In this document: positions 6,647-13,770 of the stretch, one piece after another | Numbering within the stretch: the stretch's first letter is position 1 | Layout of the letters: every line of letters starts with the position of its first letter | Assembly: GCA_030705725.1 (NCBI GenBank) | Contig: JAUZPW010000006.1 | Location: 1 to 16,697, forward strand | Direction of reading: 5' to 3' | Source: Bacillota bacterium | GTDB taxonomy: Bacteria > Bacillota > Clostridia > Oscillospirales > Butyricicoccaceae | DNA: 16,697 nucleotides | Program-made: the position numbers and the translations under genes | Notes under the pieces: generated by a model | Told to the model about the DNA's origin: nothing | The model's database searches: none | Seen by the model: the letters and a program-made list of their open reading frames with translations, nothing else

Positions 6647-7657
6647 TTATTCTGCTTTTTCGAGAACAAAGCTTGCCTTGCACGCGCCGACTATAGTATC
6701 GTTATCGTTTATTACCACCTGCGGGCGAATTTTATACAGCGAGTCTATCACGCTCTGCTTGTAACCGATCTGTTCGAGAATAGATGCAACTACAAGTTCC
6801 AGAGGTTCCTGCGCACCGTCAAGGATTTTAATTGCAAAGGCGAGCCTCTCCTTTTTAAGCGAAAAGCAATAAATTCCCTTTGCCCCGGATTTTGCTACTA
6901 TATTGCTGTCCCTCATGAGCTCGGAGCAGATCTCTCCGTCGCCGCAGATAAGATCAGGATATTTATGCATCAGGTACGTTACCCTGATGACAGCTCTCCT
7001 AAGATCCTCGTTCTTAATCATTTCCGGGCTCGAGAGCCTGGCAAACGCTTTTGCACAATTCTTAAGAGGCATGCCGTAAACAGGAACGCCGCAGCCGTCG
7101 ATGCCCACTACAATTTTATCCGCCGGGTAATCCGCCATAGTTCCGATAACCTTGCGTATTAGCTTCTGCAGATCGCTGTCTGGCTTCCAGTATTCCGTAA
7201 CGGGAAGACCCAACCCCTTGGATGAAGTAATGAGTCCCAGGTGCTTGCCGGAGCAGTTGTGATAAATTTTCCTGCGCGGCTTGCCTTCTCTGATAAGTTT
7301 TTCCGTTGACTTTTCGCAAAGCGGATATGTAGGCTTCATAATCAGAATATCTTCCGTTACGTTAAGCTTTTTCATAATCGATTCGAGGTTTTTCACATGG
7401 TAATCCCTGCCGACATGTGACGCGGCGAACAATGTGGCTTCCTCATCGGTCAAACCGAATTTTTCGTCAAAGCGATTCATAAATAAAGGAAGGCATTGAA
7501 GGGATTTGGCGCAGGAACGCAAATAGCAGACCTTGTCGGGGTTTCCGATGGAATAACGAAGATTGCCGTCAAAATCTACGCCGGCGATCAGCCCCAAATG
7601 TTCGTTTTCAACAATTCCTCCCCGGTATTCCTGTACCAGGACTTTTTCGTTCTCCAT
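6647..7657 (-). CDS. Class 3 L-asparaginase (Rhizobium etli inducible type)
   Basis: A 336-residue protein of the asparaginase II family (COG4448 type), unrelated to the E. coli AnsA/AnsB enzymes. It would hydrolyse asparagine to aspartate and ammonia in the cytoplasm, as no signal peptide is present. Key motifs are RSCAKSLQ (47-54) with Ser48 and Lys51, Ser80 in ASHVG, HNCSGKHLG (133-141) with Cys135 and Lys138, and GIDGCGVP (185-192) with Asp187 and Cys189. By recall these are the same residue numbers as the nucleophile and zinc-site residues of the R. etli enzyme, so the active site is intact. The ATG has GGGAG upstream and lies 14 bases after the aldo/keto reductase gene. It is the last gene of the importer unit, which suggests that the importer brings in asparagine or a related amide. 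Confidence 0.88.
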   Translation of the reverse strand: MENEKVLVQEYRGGIVENEHLGLIAGVDFDGNLRYSIGNPDKVCYLRSCAKSLQCLPLFMNRFDEKFGLTDEEATLFAASHVGRDYHVKNLESIMKKLNVTEDILIMKPTYPLCEKSTEKLIREGKPRRKIYHNCSGKHLGLITSSKGLGLPVTEYWKPDSDLQKLIRKVIGTMADYPADKIVVGIDGCGVPVYGMPLKNCAKAFARLSSPEMIKNEDLRRAVIRVTYLMHKYPDLICGDGEICSELMRDSNIVAKSGAKGIYCFSLKKERLAFAIKILDGAQEPLELVVASILEQIGYKQSVIDSLYKIRPQVVINDNDTIVGACKASFVLEKAE

Positions 7658-7671
7658 AATTTCACTCCCAA

Positions 7672-8493
7672 TCAGAAATCAAAATTATCCGGATCGGCGC
7701 TGAATCTATGGTTTTGGTTCAGCCTGTCAATCGTCTTCATATCTTCATCCGAAAGCTCGAAGTCAAATACGTCTATGTTGGCTTTAATCCGTTCCTTATG
7801 CACAGATTTGGGAATCACAACGACATCGCTTTGCAAATCCCAGCGAATAACGGTCTGTGCCGCCGATTTGTTGTATTTTTTGCCGATATTTATTATCGTT
7901 TGGTTTGTAAGAATATCCGACGAATCTCCGCCAAGCGGGCTCCACGCCTCGACGGCTATATTTTTTGTTCTGCAGTATTCGATCAAAGGCATCTGTGTCA
8001 GACGCGGATGTCGTTCGATCTGATTGATCGCGGGCATGACCTTGGCAAACTTAAAAAGCTCCTGTAAATGGTTTTTATGGAAATTGGATACGCCGATCGC
8101 GCGGATGAGCTTTTCCGAATAAAGCTCTTCAAGCACGCCCCAGGATTCCTCCAGAGTTTCCATAACGGGCCAGTGAATCAGGTATAAATCGATATAGTCC
8201 AGGCCCAGCTTTTCAAGGCTTCGATAAAAAGCTTCTTTCTGAACGTGATTTCTCATATCGTCGTTCCATAGCTTTGTAGTAATAAACAGCTCATTACGGT
8301 TAACTCCGCTTTCATGGATGCCTCTTCCCGTGCTTTTCTCGTTTCCGTAAACAGAGGCGGTGTCTACGTGACGATAGCCCGCCTCGATGGCCCAGCTTAC
8401 CGCTCTGGCGTTTTCATCCCCGTCCGGGGTCCTGAAAACACCCAGGCCCAGCATGGGTATTTCGGTTTGATTGTTCAGCTTTTTCTTAAGCAT
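7672..8493 (-). CDS. Aldo/keto reductase
   Basis: A soluble NADPH-dependent carbonyl reductase with the (beta/alpha)8 fold. The catalytic tetrad is visible as Asp44 and Tyr49 (HVDTASVYGNE), Lys74 (TTKLW) and His107 (LIHWP). The cofactor motif IPKSVH and C-terminal substrate loop follow, giving 273 residues. I start it at ATG 8491-8493, because AAAGGAG lies eight bases before it. The in-frame ATG at 8509-8511 would add six residues but has no ribosome binding site, and that extension contains the binding site itself. It belongs to the 2,5-diketogluconate reductase-like group by motif; the substrate is unknown. It sits between the ATPase and asparaginase genes. It may reduce an aldehyde or ketoacid made from the imported compound, but this is only inferred from position. 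Confidence 0.87.
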   Translation of the reverse strand: MLKKKLNNQTEIPMLGLGVFRTPDGDENARAVSWAIEAGYRHVDTASVYGNEKSTGRGIHESGVNRNELFITTKLWNDDMRNHVQKEAFYRSLEKLGLDYIDLYLIHWPVMETLEESWGVLEELYSEKLIRAIGVSNFHKNHLQELFKFAKVMPAINQIERHPRLTQMPLIEYCRTKNIAVEAWSPLGGDSSDILTNQTIINIGKKYNKSAAQTVIRWDLQSDVVVIPKSVHKERIKANIDVFDFELSDEDMKTIDRLNQNHRFSADPDNFDF

Positions 8494-8552
8494 GTCTTTA
8501 TCTCCTTTCATATTTTATAAGCCGCGACAGAGCGTGGATTCAGCAAGCCAAA

Positions 8553-9287
8553 TCATTCCCCGATAAAGTTCAGGAACCTCGAAATGCGTTCGTTTTCGTT
8601 GCGCGTTTCCCTGAAGAATCTTTCAACGGGCTCGTCGCATACCAACGAGCCTTTATCCAGGAACAATATTCTGCTTGCCACCTTTTTGGCAAAGGACATT
8701 TCATGCGTAACCGCCAGCATGCAGACGCCGTCGGCAGCAAGTTTTTCAAGGATGTTAAGCACCTCGCTGCTCATTTCCGGGTCTAGTGCCGATGTAACCT
8801 CGTCCAATAGCAGAGCCTTGGGGTTCATCATCAAAGCTCTCGCAATAGCAATTCTTTGCTGCTCGCCGCCGGAAAGCTCGTTGTGCCTGGATTTTTTCTT
8901 AGAAATAAGCCCGACCTTGTTCAAATAAAACTCAGCCCGTTCCTCAGCCTCTTTTTTGCTTAGTTTAAGAAGCTTTATAGGGCTAACCGTCATATTGTGC
9001 ATCACATCCAGATGCGGGAAAAGAACGGTTTGCTGAAATACCATACCGCAGTTTAGCCGGATATGTCTCAGGTTCTTTTTATCGTTAACAGACAAGCCGT
9101 CAACCAATATATCTCCGGAGTCGATGTTTTCAAGTCCGTTGATACAGCGGAGCAGCGTGCTTTTGCCCGTACCGCTCGGCCCCAATATTACCGTTACGCC
9201 CTCCTCTTTGAAATTTACGGTGAAGTTTTTAAGTACTGTCAGGTCGCCGAAACTTTTTGTAATATTTTTAACTTCAATCATTGCCAT
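8553..9287 (-). CDS. Polar amino-acid ABC transporter ATP-binding protein
   Basis: A 244-residue ATPase of the GlnQ/HisP type that drives the importer from the cytoplasmic side. Motifs are Walker A GPSGTGKS (36-43), Q-loop FQQ (84-86), signature LSGGEQQ (138-144), Walker B ALLLDE (158-163) and switch His195. I start it at ATG 9285-9287 (MAMIEVKN), four bases after GAGGAG. A second ATG at 9279-9281 (MIEVKN) is also possible, ten bases after the same site. The longer in-frame reading back to 9386 would overlap the permease gene and has no family support. It follows the second permease gene by 19 bases. Confidence 0.93.
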   Translation of the reverse strand: MAMIEVKNITKSFGDLTVLKNFTVNFKEEGVTVILGPSGTGKSTLLRCINGLENIDSGDILVDGLSVNDKKNLRHIRLNCGMVFQQTVLFPHLDVMHNMTVSPIKLLKLSKKEAEERAEFYLNKVGLISKKKSRHNELSGGEQQRIAIARALMMNPKALLLDEVTSALDPEMSSEVLNILEKLAADGVCMLAVTHEMSFAKKVASRILFLDKGSLVCDEPVERFFRETRNENERISRFLNFIGE

Positions 9288-9306
9288 AATGCTCCTCTTT
9301 TCGTGC

Positions 9307-9975
9307 TCAATAGGCAAACTCGTTCTTTTTTTCAAGATACTGCGCCAGTTTCGACAATGGGAATGAAATAATAAAGTAAAGAGCAAAAACGATTCCCCAA
9401 CAAACGAACGGCATCATCGTCCTTAACGAAATCGTTTCACCCGTCTTAGTCAGGTCTATAAGCGAAATCAATGCCACATAAGAGGAACACTGCAGCTGGC
9501 CTATGTAAAGCGTCACAGCCTGCGGAATCAGCAGCCTGAAAGCCTGAGGCACAATAAAGTGAATAAAAACCGAAGTTTTGCCGTGTCCCAAAGCGTAACC
9601 CGCTTCCCACTGCCCTTGCGGAATAGCTTTTATCGAATTGTTTACCAAAACTGCGAAAAACGCGCCTGTGTTAAGTGAAAGAGTAAGTACGGCGCAGGTA
9701 AAGGCGCTCGGCATCCAGTTTGTAATCATTGGAATACCGTAATAAACAAGGAAGAGCTGCGTAACCAAAGGTGAATTTCTTAAAGGCTCGATATAAATAA
9801 GCGGCAAGCTGCTGACGGCTTTATTTTTCGAACAGCGTATTATCCCGAGGATAATGCCGATGAAAGTTCCGATTGCAATAGACAAAAGGGTTACTTCAAG
9901 CGTTACGCCAATGCCTCTCAGAAACTGCAGGGAGTCTAGCAGCCTTAACGACCTGTATTTTTCAAATGCTTGCAT
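9307..9975 (-). CDS. Polar amino-acid ABC transporter permease 2
   Basis: A 222-residue inner-membrane permease of the HisM/GlnP family. Hydrophobic segments begin at about 24, 56, 92, 150 and 190. The family motif EPLRNSPLVTQLFLVYYG is at 63-80, and the cytoplasmic coupling loop is EAGYALGHGKTSVFIHFIVP (124-143). The ATG has GGGGGGAG upstream, overlapping the stop of the other permease gene (11-base gap). It probably pairs with the other permease as a heterodimer. Confidence 0.92.
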   Translation of the reverse strand: MQAFEKYRSLRLLDSLQFLRGIGVTLEVTLLSIAIGTFIGIILGIIRCSKNKAVSSLPLIYIEPLRNSPLVTQLFLVYYGIPMITNWMPSAFTCAVLTLSLNTGAFFAVLVNNSIKAIPQGQWEAGYALGHGKTSVFIHFIVPQAFRLLIPQAVTLYIGQLQCSSYVALISLIDLTKTGETISLRTMMPFVCWGIVFALYFIISFPLSKLAQYLEKKNEFAY

Positions 9976-9986
9976 AATTCTCCCCC

Positions 9987-10646
9987 CTACAAATTAATTG
10001 CTATCCGTTTGTCGACATACTTCGAGATAAATGACAAAACAAAAGTAAATATGCAGTAACCGACTAAAATTATAATATATATTTCAAAGGGTCTTGACGT
10101 ATAAGCCGATATTATTTTAGCCGAACCCATTAGTTCCACTATTGTTATGGAGAATGTTGCGGAGGAGTTAAGAACAAGGTTTATGAAATTGTTCGTCAGA
10201 GGCCTGAAAGCAATGCGCAGGGAAATGGGAAGGATAAAATACCGCAGAGTCTGGAATTTGCTGTAGCCGAGGGCGTATGCGCATTCATAATAGCCGTTTT
10301 TGACGGCCATTAACCCGGACCGGATTACCTCGCAGTTTGCCGCGCTGATATTCACGCTGAGTGCAATAATTCCCGTCAGAATAGGGTTGGTATTTATTCC
10401 GAGCTCGGGCAAACCATAATAGAAAAAGAAAAGCTGGACAAGAAACGGCGTATTTCTTAAAACCTCCACCCATACTGCGCCGATTGCGCGGAAAATCTTC
10501 GAGCTTGAGCGCCGCATTATGGCAACGATTATGCCGAGCAGAAAGCCGAGCGCAAGCGAACAAACGGTAAGAAGCAGTGTCACCCCTGCGCCCTGCAGCA
10601 GCATTGGATAATACTGTCTAAGGAAATCAAAGCTTAATGTATACAT
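9987..10646 (-). CDS. Polar amino-acid ABC transporter permease 1
   Basis: A 219-residue permease of the same family, with EVLRNTPFLVQLFFFYYGLP (61-80) and the coupling loop ECAYALGYSKFQTLRYFILP (121-140). I start it at ATG 10644-10646, seven bases after AGGAG. A TTG two codons upstream is only one base from that site and is unlikely. It is similar to the second permease at these motifs but clearly divergent elsewhere, as expected for a heterodimeric channel. A stable hairpin lies between it and the binding-protein gene. Confidence 0.92.
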   Translation of the reverse strand: MYTLSFDFLRQYYPMLLQGAGVTLLLTVCSLALGFLLGIIVAIMRRSSSKIFRAIGAVWVEVLRNTPFLVQLFFFYYGLPELGINTNPILTGIIALSVNISAANCEVIRSGLMAVKNGYYECAYALGYSKFQTLRYFILPISLRIAFRPLTNNFINLVLNSSATFSITIVELMGSAKIISAYTSRPFEIYIIILVGYCIFTFVLSFISKYVDKRIAINL

Positions 10647-10678
10647 TAGCAATCTCCTGTTACGTCAAGTTTCTTTTA

Positions 10679-10706
10679 AGAAACCGGCCTTTTTCGGCCG
10701 GTTTCT
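10679..10706 (-). terminator. Hairpin between binding-protein and permease genes (partial terminator)
   Basis: Perfect 11-base arms AGAAACCGGCC (10679-10689) and GGCCGGTTTCT (10696-10706) flank a six-base loop. The minus-strand RNA ends in UUUCUUAAAAG, so the U tract is short and partly inside the stem. It most likely lets some transcripts through, and protects or terminates the rest, giving more binding protein than permease. Confidence 0.65.
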
Positions 10707-10716
10707 CTTACTAGGT

Positions 10717-11595
10717 TTACCAAGGATGGGACATTTCTGCAGGCTCTTCGCCCCAGTATTTTTTATACGTTTCCGCCATCCATCCGTTTGTAATATTTCT
10801 GGAGATAAACATGTTGACGTAATAAACCCATTCCATGTCTCCCTTCGCCATTCCCGCGCAGATCGGGTCAGTGCCGTAACGGGTCTCCTGAGACACAAGC
10901 TTCCCGTCGCTTTTCGCCGCGGTATAGTCGGTTACGCTTGAGTCCTCAAAGCACGCGGCCGCCTTGCCCTGCTGGACCTGGAGGAGAGCTTCGTTGAAAT
11001 TGCCAACGAAAATCAGGCTGGCTTTTGGAGCCCTTTTATGGCAAAGATCTTCGCCTACGCTGCCGCGCGCGACCGCAACCTTAATATCGGCGGAATTAAG
11101 ATCGTCTACGGTTTTGTATTTGCATCCGGCCAGGGTCAGCATTTTTGTTCCGGTAATCAGATAAGGAATGGAGAAATCGATTGTTTTCGCACGTTCGAGA
11201 GTGCCTGTGATATTGGAGAAAATAATGTCGACACGCCCGGAAGCGACGGCGGAAATCCTGGTGTCGGTATCAACGTCGACTACTTCCATTTTTACTCCAA
11301 GAGTATCGGCAAGGTTCTGTGCCCAGTCAACGTCGTAGCCAATGGGGTTTCCTTTGTCGTCACGGGAACCGATGGGATAACCGTTCAGCGAAAGACCTAC
11401 CCGGATAGTGCCGCGCTTAAGTATTTCCTGCAGCTTGCCCGTTCCGGGAACGTTGCCGGTAGTGCCTGATGATGCAGCCGAAGTTGCGGTGCCCGCGGCG
11501 CTCGCATTGGCAGCAGCAGAAGAGGCTTTGCCGCCGCAGCCTCCAAGTGCCAATACCATTGTCAGAGCCACGATCATGGAAATTGCTTTTTTCAT
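10717..11595 (-). CDS. Polar amino-acid ABC transporter substrate-binding lipoprotein
   Basis: A 292-residue family 3 solute-binding protein. It has a lipoprotein signal peptide: MKK, a hydrophobic stretch, and the lipobox ALGGC with lipidated Cys20. An Ala/Ser/Thr-rich flexible tether follows (21-50), and the binding domain runs from about 55 to 285. Within it Arg135 (LERAKTIDFS) is the usual ligand for the amino-acid carboxylate, and Asp218 (FEDSSV) fits the family's amino-group ligand. The pocket motif near the N-terminus is NGYPIG, without the usual aromatic residue, so specificity may be unusual. AAGGAGG lies seven bases before the ATG. It is the first gene of the unit, behind a near-consensus promoter. 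Asparagine or another polar amino acid is a guess from the asparaginase gene. Confidence 0.92.
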   Translation of the reverse strand: MKKAISMIVALTMVLALGGCGGKASSAAANASAAGTATSAASSGTTGNVPGTGKLQEILKRGTIRVGLSLNGYPIGSRDDKGNPIGYDVDWAQNLADTLGVKMEVVDVDTDTRISAVASGRVDIIFSNITGTLERAKTIDFSIPYLITGTKMLTLAGCKYKTVDDLNSADIKVAVARGSVGEDLCHKRAPKASLIFVGNFNEALLQVQQGKAAACFEDSSVTDYTAAKSDGKLVSQETRYGTDPICAGMAKGDMEWVYYVNMFISRNITNGWMAETYKKYWGEEPAEMSHPW

Positions 11596-11655
11596 TTTAC
11601 TACCTCCTTATATTATGGTCAATTTAAATAAAATTCCGTTTCAAAAAGCAAACTA

Positions 11656-11685
11656 ATTATATAGCTTGTTCCTTTGTTTTGTCAA
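11656..11685 (-). promoter_or_regulatory. Promoter of the amino-acid importer unit
   Basis: On the minus strand TTGACA (11680-11685) and TATAAT (11656-11661) both match the consensus fully and are 18 bases apart. The start would be at about 11650, leaving a leader of about 55 bases. This is the strongest promoter seen in the window. Confidence 0.85.
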
Positions 11686-11911
11686 TATGTTCTTTTTTAA
11701 CTATGTCATATTGTAGTAACATAATATTCTTTTGGTATATTTTTTTCCTTTGTTATCTATTTTGATCAAATTCAATTGATTTTTTATTTGTAATCTGCTA
11801 TTATTTACTACTGTTGGCTATTTATGTTAGTATTATTATGCATTTAGCCTATCATATTTGTTGTATTAAAATGCGAACAAGTTTTTTTGGTCTTATTTCT
11901 GTGTCATGGTG

Positions 11912-11917
11912 TATAAT
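11912..11917 (+). promoter_or_regulatory. Probable -10 box of the dipeptidase genes
   Basis: TATAAT lies 52 bases before the ATG of the first dipeptidase gene. No good -35 is seen at 16-18 bases; TTGGTC at 11887-11892 is the nearest, at 19. The call rests on the perfect -10 only. Confidence 0.45.
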
Positions 11918-11969
11918 TTCGTCGGTTTATTTCTATCTATTATATTAATATTATTAAAGGAGGAAAAAC

Positions 11970-13727
11970 ATGAAACGATGGAAAAGGGCTGCGCTCGTTA
12001 CAGTAATGACAGTTCTGATCTTTGCCCTTGGCACGCTTTCGGCTTACGCCTGCAGCGGCGTTTACGTGGGTAAGAAAGCTTCTTCTGACGGAAGCGCGAT
12101 TATAGCCAGAAGCGAGGACCAGAGTCAGGGTATCGTGAATAAGCGCTGGCAGGTCGTCGACCGGGTCGAAAACACGCCCGGGCGTTATTTGGAGGTTAAC
12201 GGCGCTGGTACAAAATTCGATCTGCCTGATACGACCTACAAATACACGATGAACCAGGATTTCAGCGGATCCTACGGCGATTATGCCGGCTGCTGTGTAA
12301 ATGAAAACGGCGTTGCGGTTACGGCGACCGTTTCCGCCTCTACGAATAAAGCGATAAGGGCTAAAGATCCCCTGAACGGCGACGTGGAGGAAGCCATGAT
12401 GGCAAATTACATCGCATCCGTGGCAACCTCTGCAAAAGACGGGGTTCAGAAGCTCGGCGCCCTTATTGCGGCGAGGGGTGAAAATGAAGCGAACGTGATA
12501 ATGCTTGTTGACAAAAATGAAGCCTGGTACATGGAAATGTATACGGGCCACCATTGGGCGGCCGTAAAAATGCCCGAGGATAAGGTCGCGGTTTTCGGCA
12601 ATAACTTTATGCTTGGTACGGATTATGACCCGAACGATCCCTCAAGCTTCCTCTGCTCAAACGGTCTTTTTGATTATGTCAAAACCGCCGGCGAAAAAGG
12701 TGAGGATCTGGGCGTCTATGATGACGTCGGCGGCAATAAGAAACTGAACCTGGCGAAAACCTTCGGCAGCGGGCCAAAAGCCGCAAACCAGACCCGCAAC
12801 TGGGGAGGCCATCACTTTTTGGCCCCTTCGACGGCCGGCGTCTACGACGCGAATAAATATTACGATCTGTTCTATCAGCCCGACGCCAAAGTTTCCCCCA
12901 TGGACGTGCTCGCCCTGATGCGCTACCGTCTTGAGGATACAAATCTTAAGGGTCAGAGAAGCATAGCAACGGAAGCGTCCTCCCAGGTTCATATGCTTCA
13001 GGTGTTCTCGGACATGCCCGCCGCATGCGATACCCTGGAGTGGATATGTCTTGGCAACGCGGAGCATTCCGTTTTTGTGCCGAGCTGGTCCGGTATCACG
13101 GATGTTATTGATACCTACAAAACTTCTCAGTACATGAACTATGACCCCGACGGCGCGTATTGGAAATGCAAGAGGATTGACACGTTAGCCGAGCAGAACA
13201 GGGGTTTTCTCGGCGACAGCGTTAAAAAGGTATTCGCAACCTACGAAACTATGGCCTATAACAAGCTCATGGCGGATAAGGTTAACGTCCAGGCTAAATA
13301 CGCGAGCAGCAGAGCCGAGGGCGACGCATATGTCACTGATAAATCAAAAGACATGGCGCCGGAGTTCTTCGATCAGGCAGATAAGCTCTATGAAGATCTC
13401 CTGTACCATATGATGTGGTATACCGGGAAAACAGATCCGCCGTCCTTTAACGCCCTTATAAATTTAAGCTACGTTGCAAAATCCTGCGGTTTAAATCTTA
13501 CGGAGAGCGGCGGCGTTTATACCCTGTCCTCCGGCGGCAAAGACTATAAGTTCGGTGTAGGCGATTCGTTCTGCATGGACGGAACGACGAAGGTAGATTA
13601 TAATCCGGACCCGGACCAGGACCAGGCGGACTACCTGGTCAATGCCCTTTATAAAGGCGACCTCTATGTTCCCATGAGCGTCGTAACAAAAGCAGATCTT
13701 GTAAAGCTCTCGTCGCACCTAAGCTAA
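11970..13727 (+). CDS. Secreted C69-family dipeptidase (no wall anchor)
   Basis: A 585-residue Ntn-type cysteine hydrolase of peptidase family C69, which cleaves dipeptides. A signal peptide (MKRWKR, hydrophobic core, SAYA) ends right before Cys28, the expected N-terminal nucleophile, in CSGVYVGKKASSDGS. Typical family segments follow: IIARSEDQSQG (44-54), YMEMYTGHHWAAVKMPED and HSVFVPSWSG. The catalytic domain spans about 28-488. The last 95 residues, with YVAKSCGLNL and LYVPMSVV, resemble half of a copper-amine-oxidase N-terminal-like stalk domain. There is no SLH or sortase signal, so it is probably released or held loosely. The ATG has AAAGGAGG upstream. A close paralogue begins 43 bases after its stop with no terminator between, so the two are probably co-transcribed. 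Confidence 0.88.
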   Translation: MKRWKRAALVTVMTVLIFALGTLSAYACSGVYVGKKASSDGSAIIARSEDQSQGIVNKRWQVVDRVENTPGRYLEVNGAGTKFDLPDTTYKYTMNQDFSGSYGDYAGCCVNENGVAVTATVSASTNKAIRAKDPLNGDVEEAMMANYIASVATSAKDGVQKLGALIAARGENEANVIMLVDKNEAWYMEMYTGHHWAAVKMPEDKVAVFGNNFMLGTDYDPNDPSSFLCSNGLFDYVKTAGEKGEDLGVYDDVGGNKKLNLAKTFGSGPKAANQTRNWGGHHFLAPSTAGVYDANKYYDLFYQPDAKVSPMDVLALMRYRLEDTNLKGQRSIATEASSQVHMLQVFSDMPAACDTLEWICLGNAEHSVFVPSWSGITDVIDTYKTSQYMNYDPDGAYWKCKRIDTLAEQNRGFLGDSVKKVFATYETMAYNKLMADKVNVQAKYASSRAEGDAYVTDKSKDMAPEFFDQADKLYEDLLYHMMWYTGKTDPPSFNALINLSYVAKSCGLNLTESGGVYTLSSGGKDYKFGVGDSFCMDGTTKVDYNPDPDQDQADYLVNALYKGDLYVPMSVVTKADLVKLSSHLS

Positions 13728-13770
13728 GCTGACCGCTTTTGGGTATTAATAAATAACAAGGAGGAAAAAA

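Larger units (their letters stand above)
11596..11969. other. AT-rich divergent regulatory region
   Basis: 374 bases without a credible gene separate the importer unit from the dipeptidase genes. It holds the importer promoter (11656-11685, minus), a probable dipeptidase -10 box (11912-11917, +), a perfect 10-base palindrome TTTGATCAAA (11761-11770), and an ACATAGTTA segment (minus strand, 11698-11706) like part of the GntR-site motif. The longest + strand open stretch near 11870 has no ribosome binding site. I see no tRNA, riboswitch or terminator in it. Confidence 0.7.

Noticed and set aside
8494..8511. Upstream ATG for the aldo/keto reductase (six extra residues)
   Set aside because: It has no ribosome binding site, and AAAGGAG inside this stretch is well placed for the ATG at 8491-8493.
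9288..9386. N-terminal extension of the ABC ATPase
   Set aside because: It would overlap the end of the permease gene by 80 bases, lacks family similarity, and a clear GAGGAG precedes the internal ATG.
10647..10652. TTG start for permease 1
   Set aside because: It lies only one base after AGGAG, whereas the ATG two codons later is spaced seven bases.
11755..11785. Palindromes TTTGATCAAA and TCAATTGA as regulator sites
   Set aside because: Short AT-rich palindromes are expected by chance here, and neither is placed at a promoter or repeated elsewhere in the window.
12036..12056. Cys28 of the dipeptidases as a lipoprotein lipidation site
   Set aside because: The preceding residues A-Y-A and A-F-A do not fit a lipobox (no Leu/Val/Ile at -3, aromatic at -2), and the family needs this Cys free as nucleophile.
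12657..13067. Long open frames antisense to the dipeptidase genes (also 11940-12554, 13819-14355 and 14452-15096)
   Set aside because: They occur at matching places in both paralogues as shadows of the same coding sequence, are low-complexity in composition, and lack ribosome binding sites or recognisable domains.
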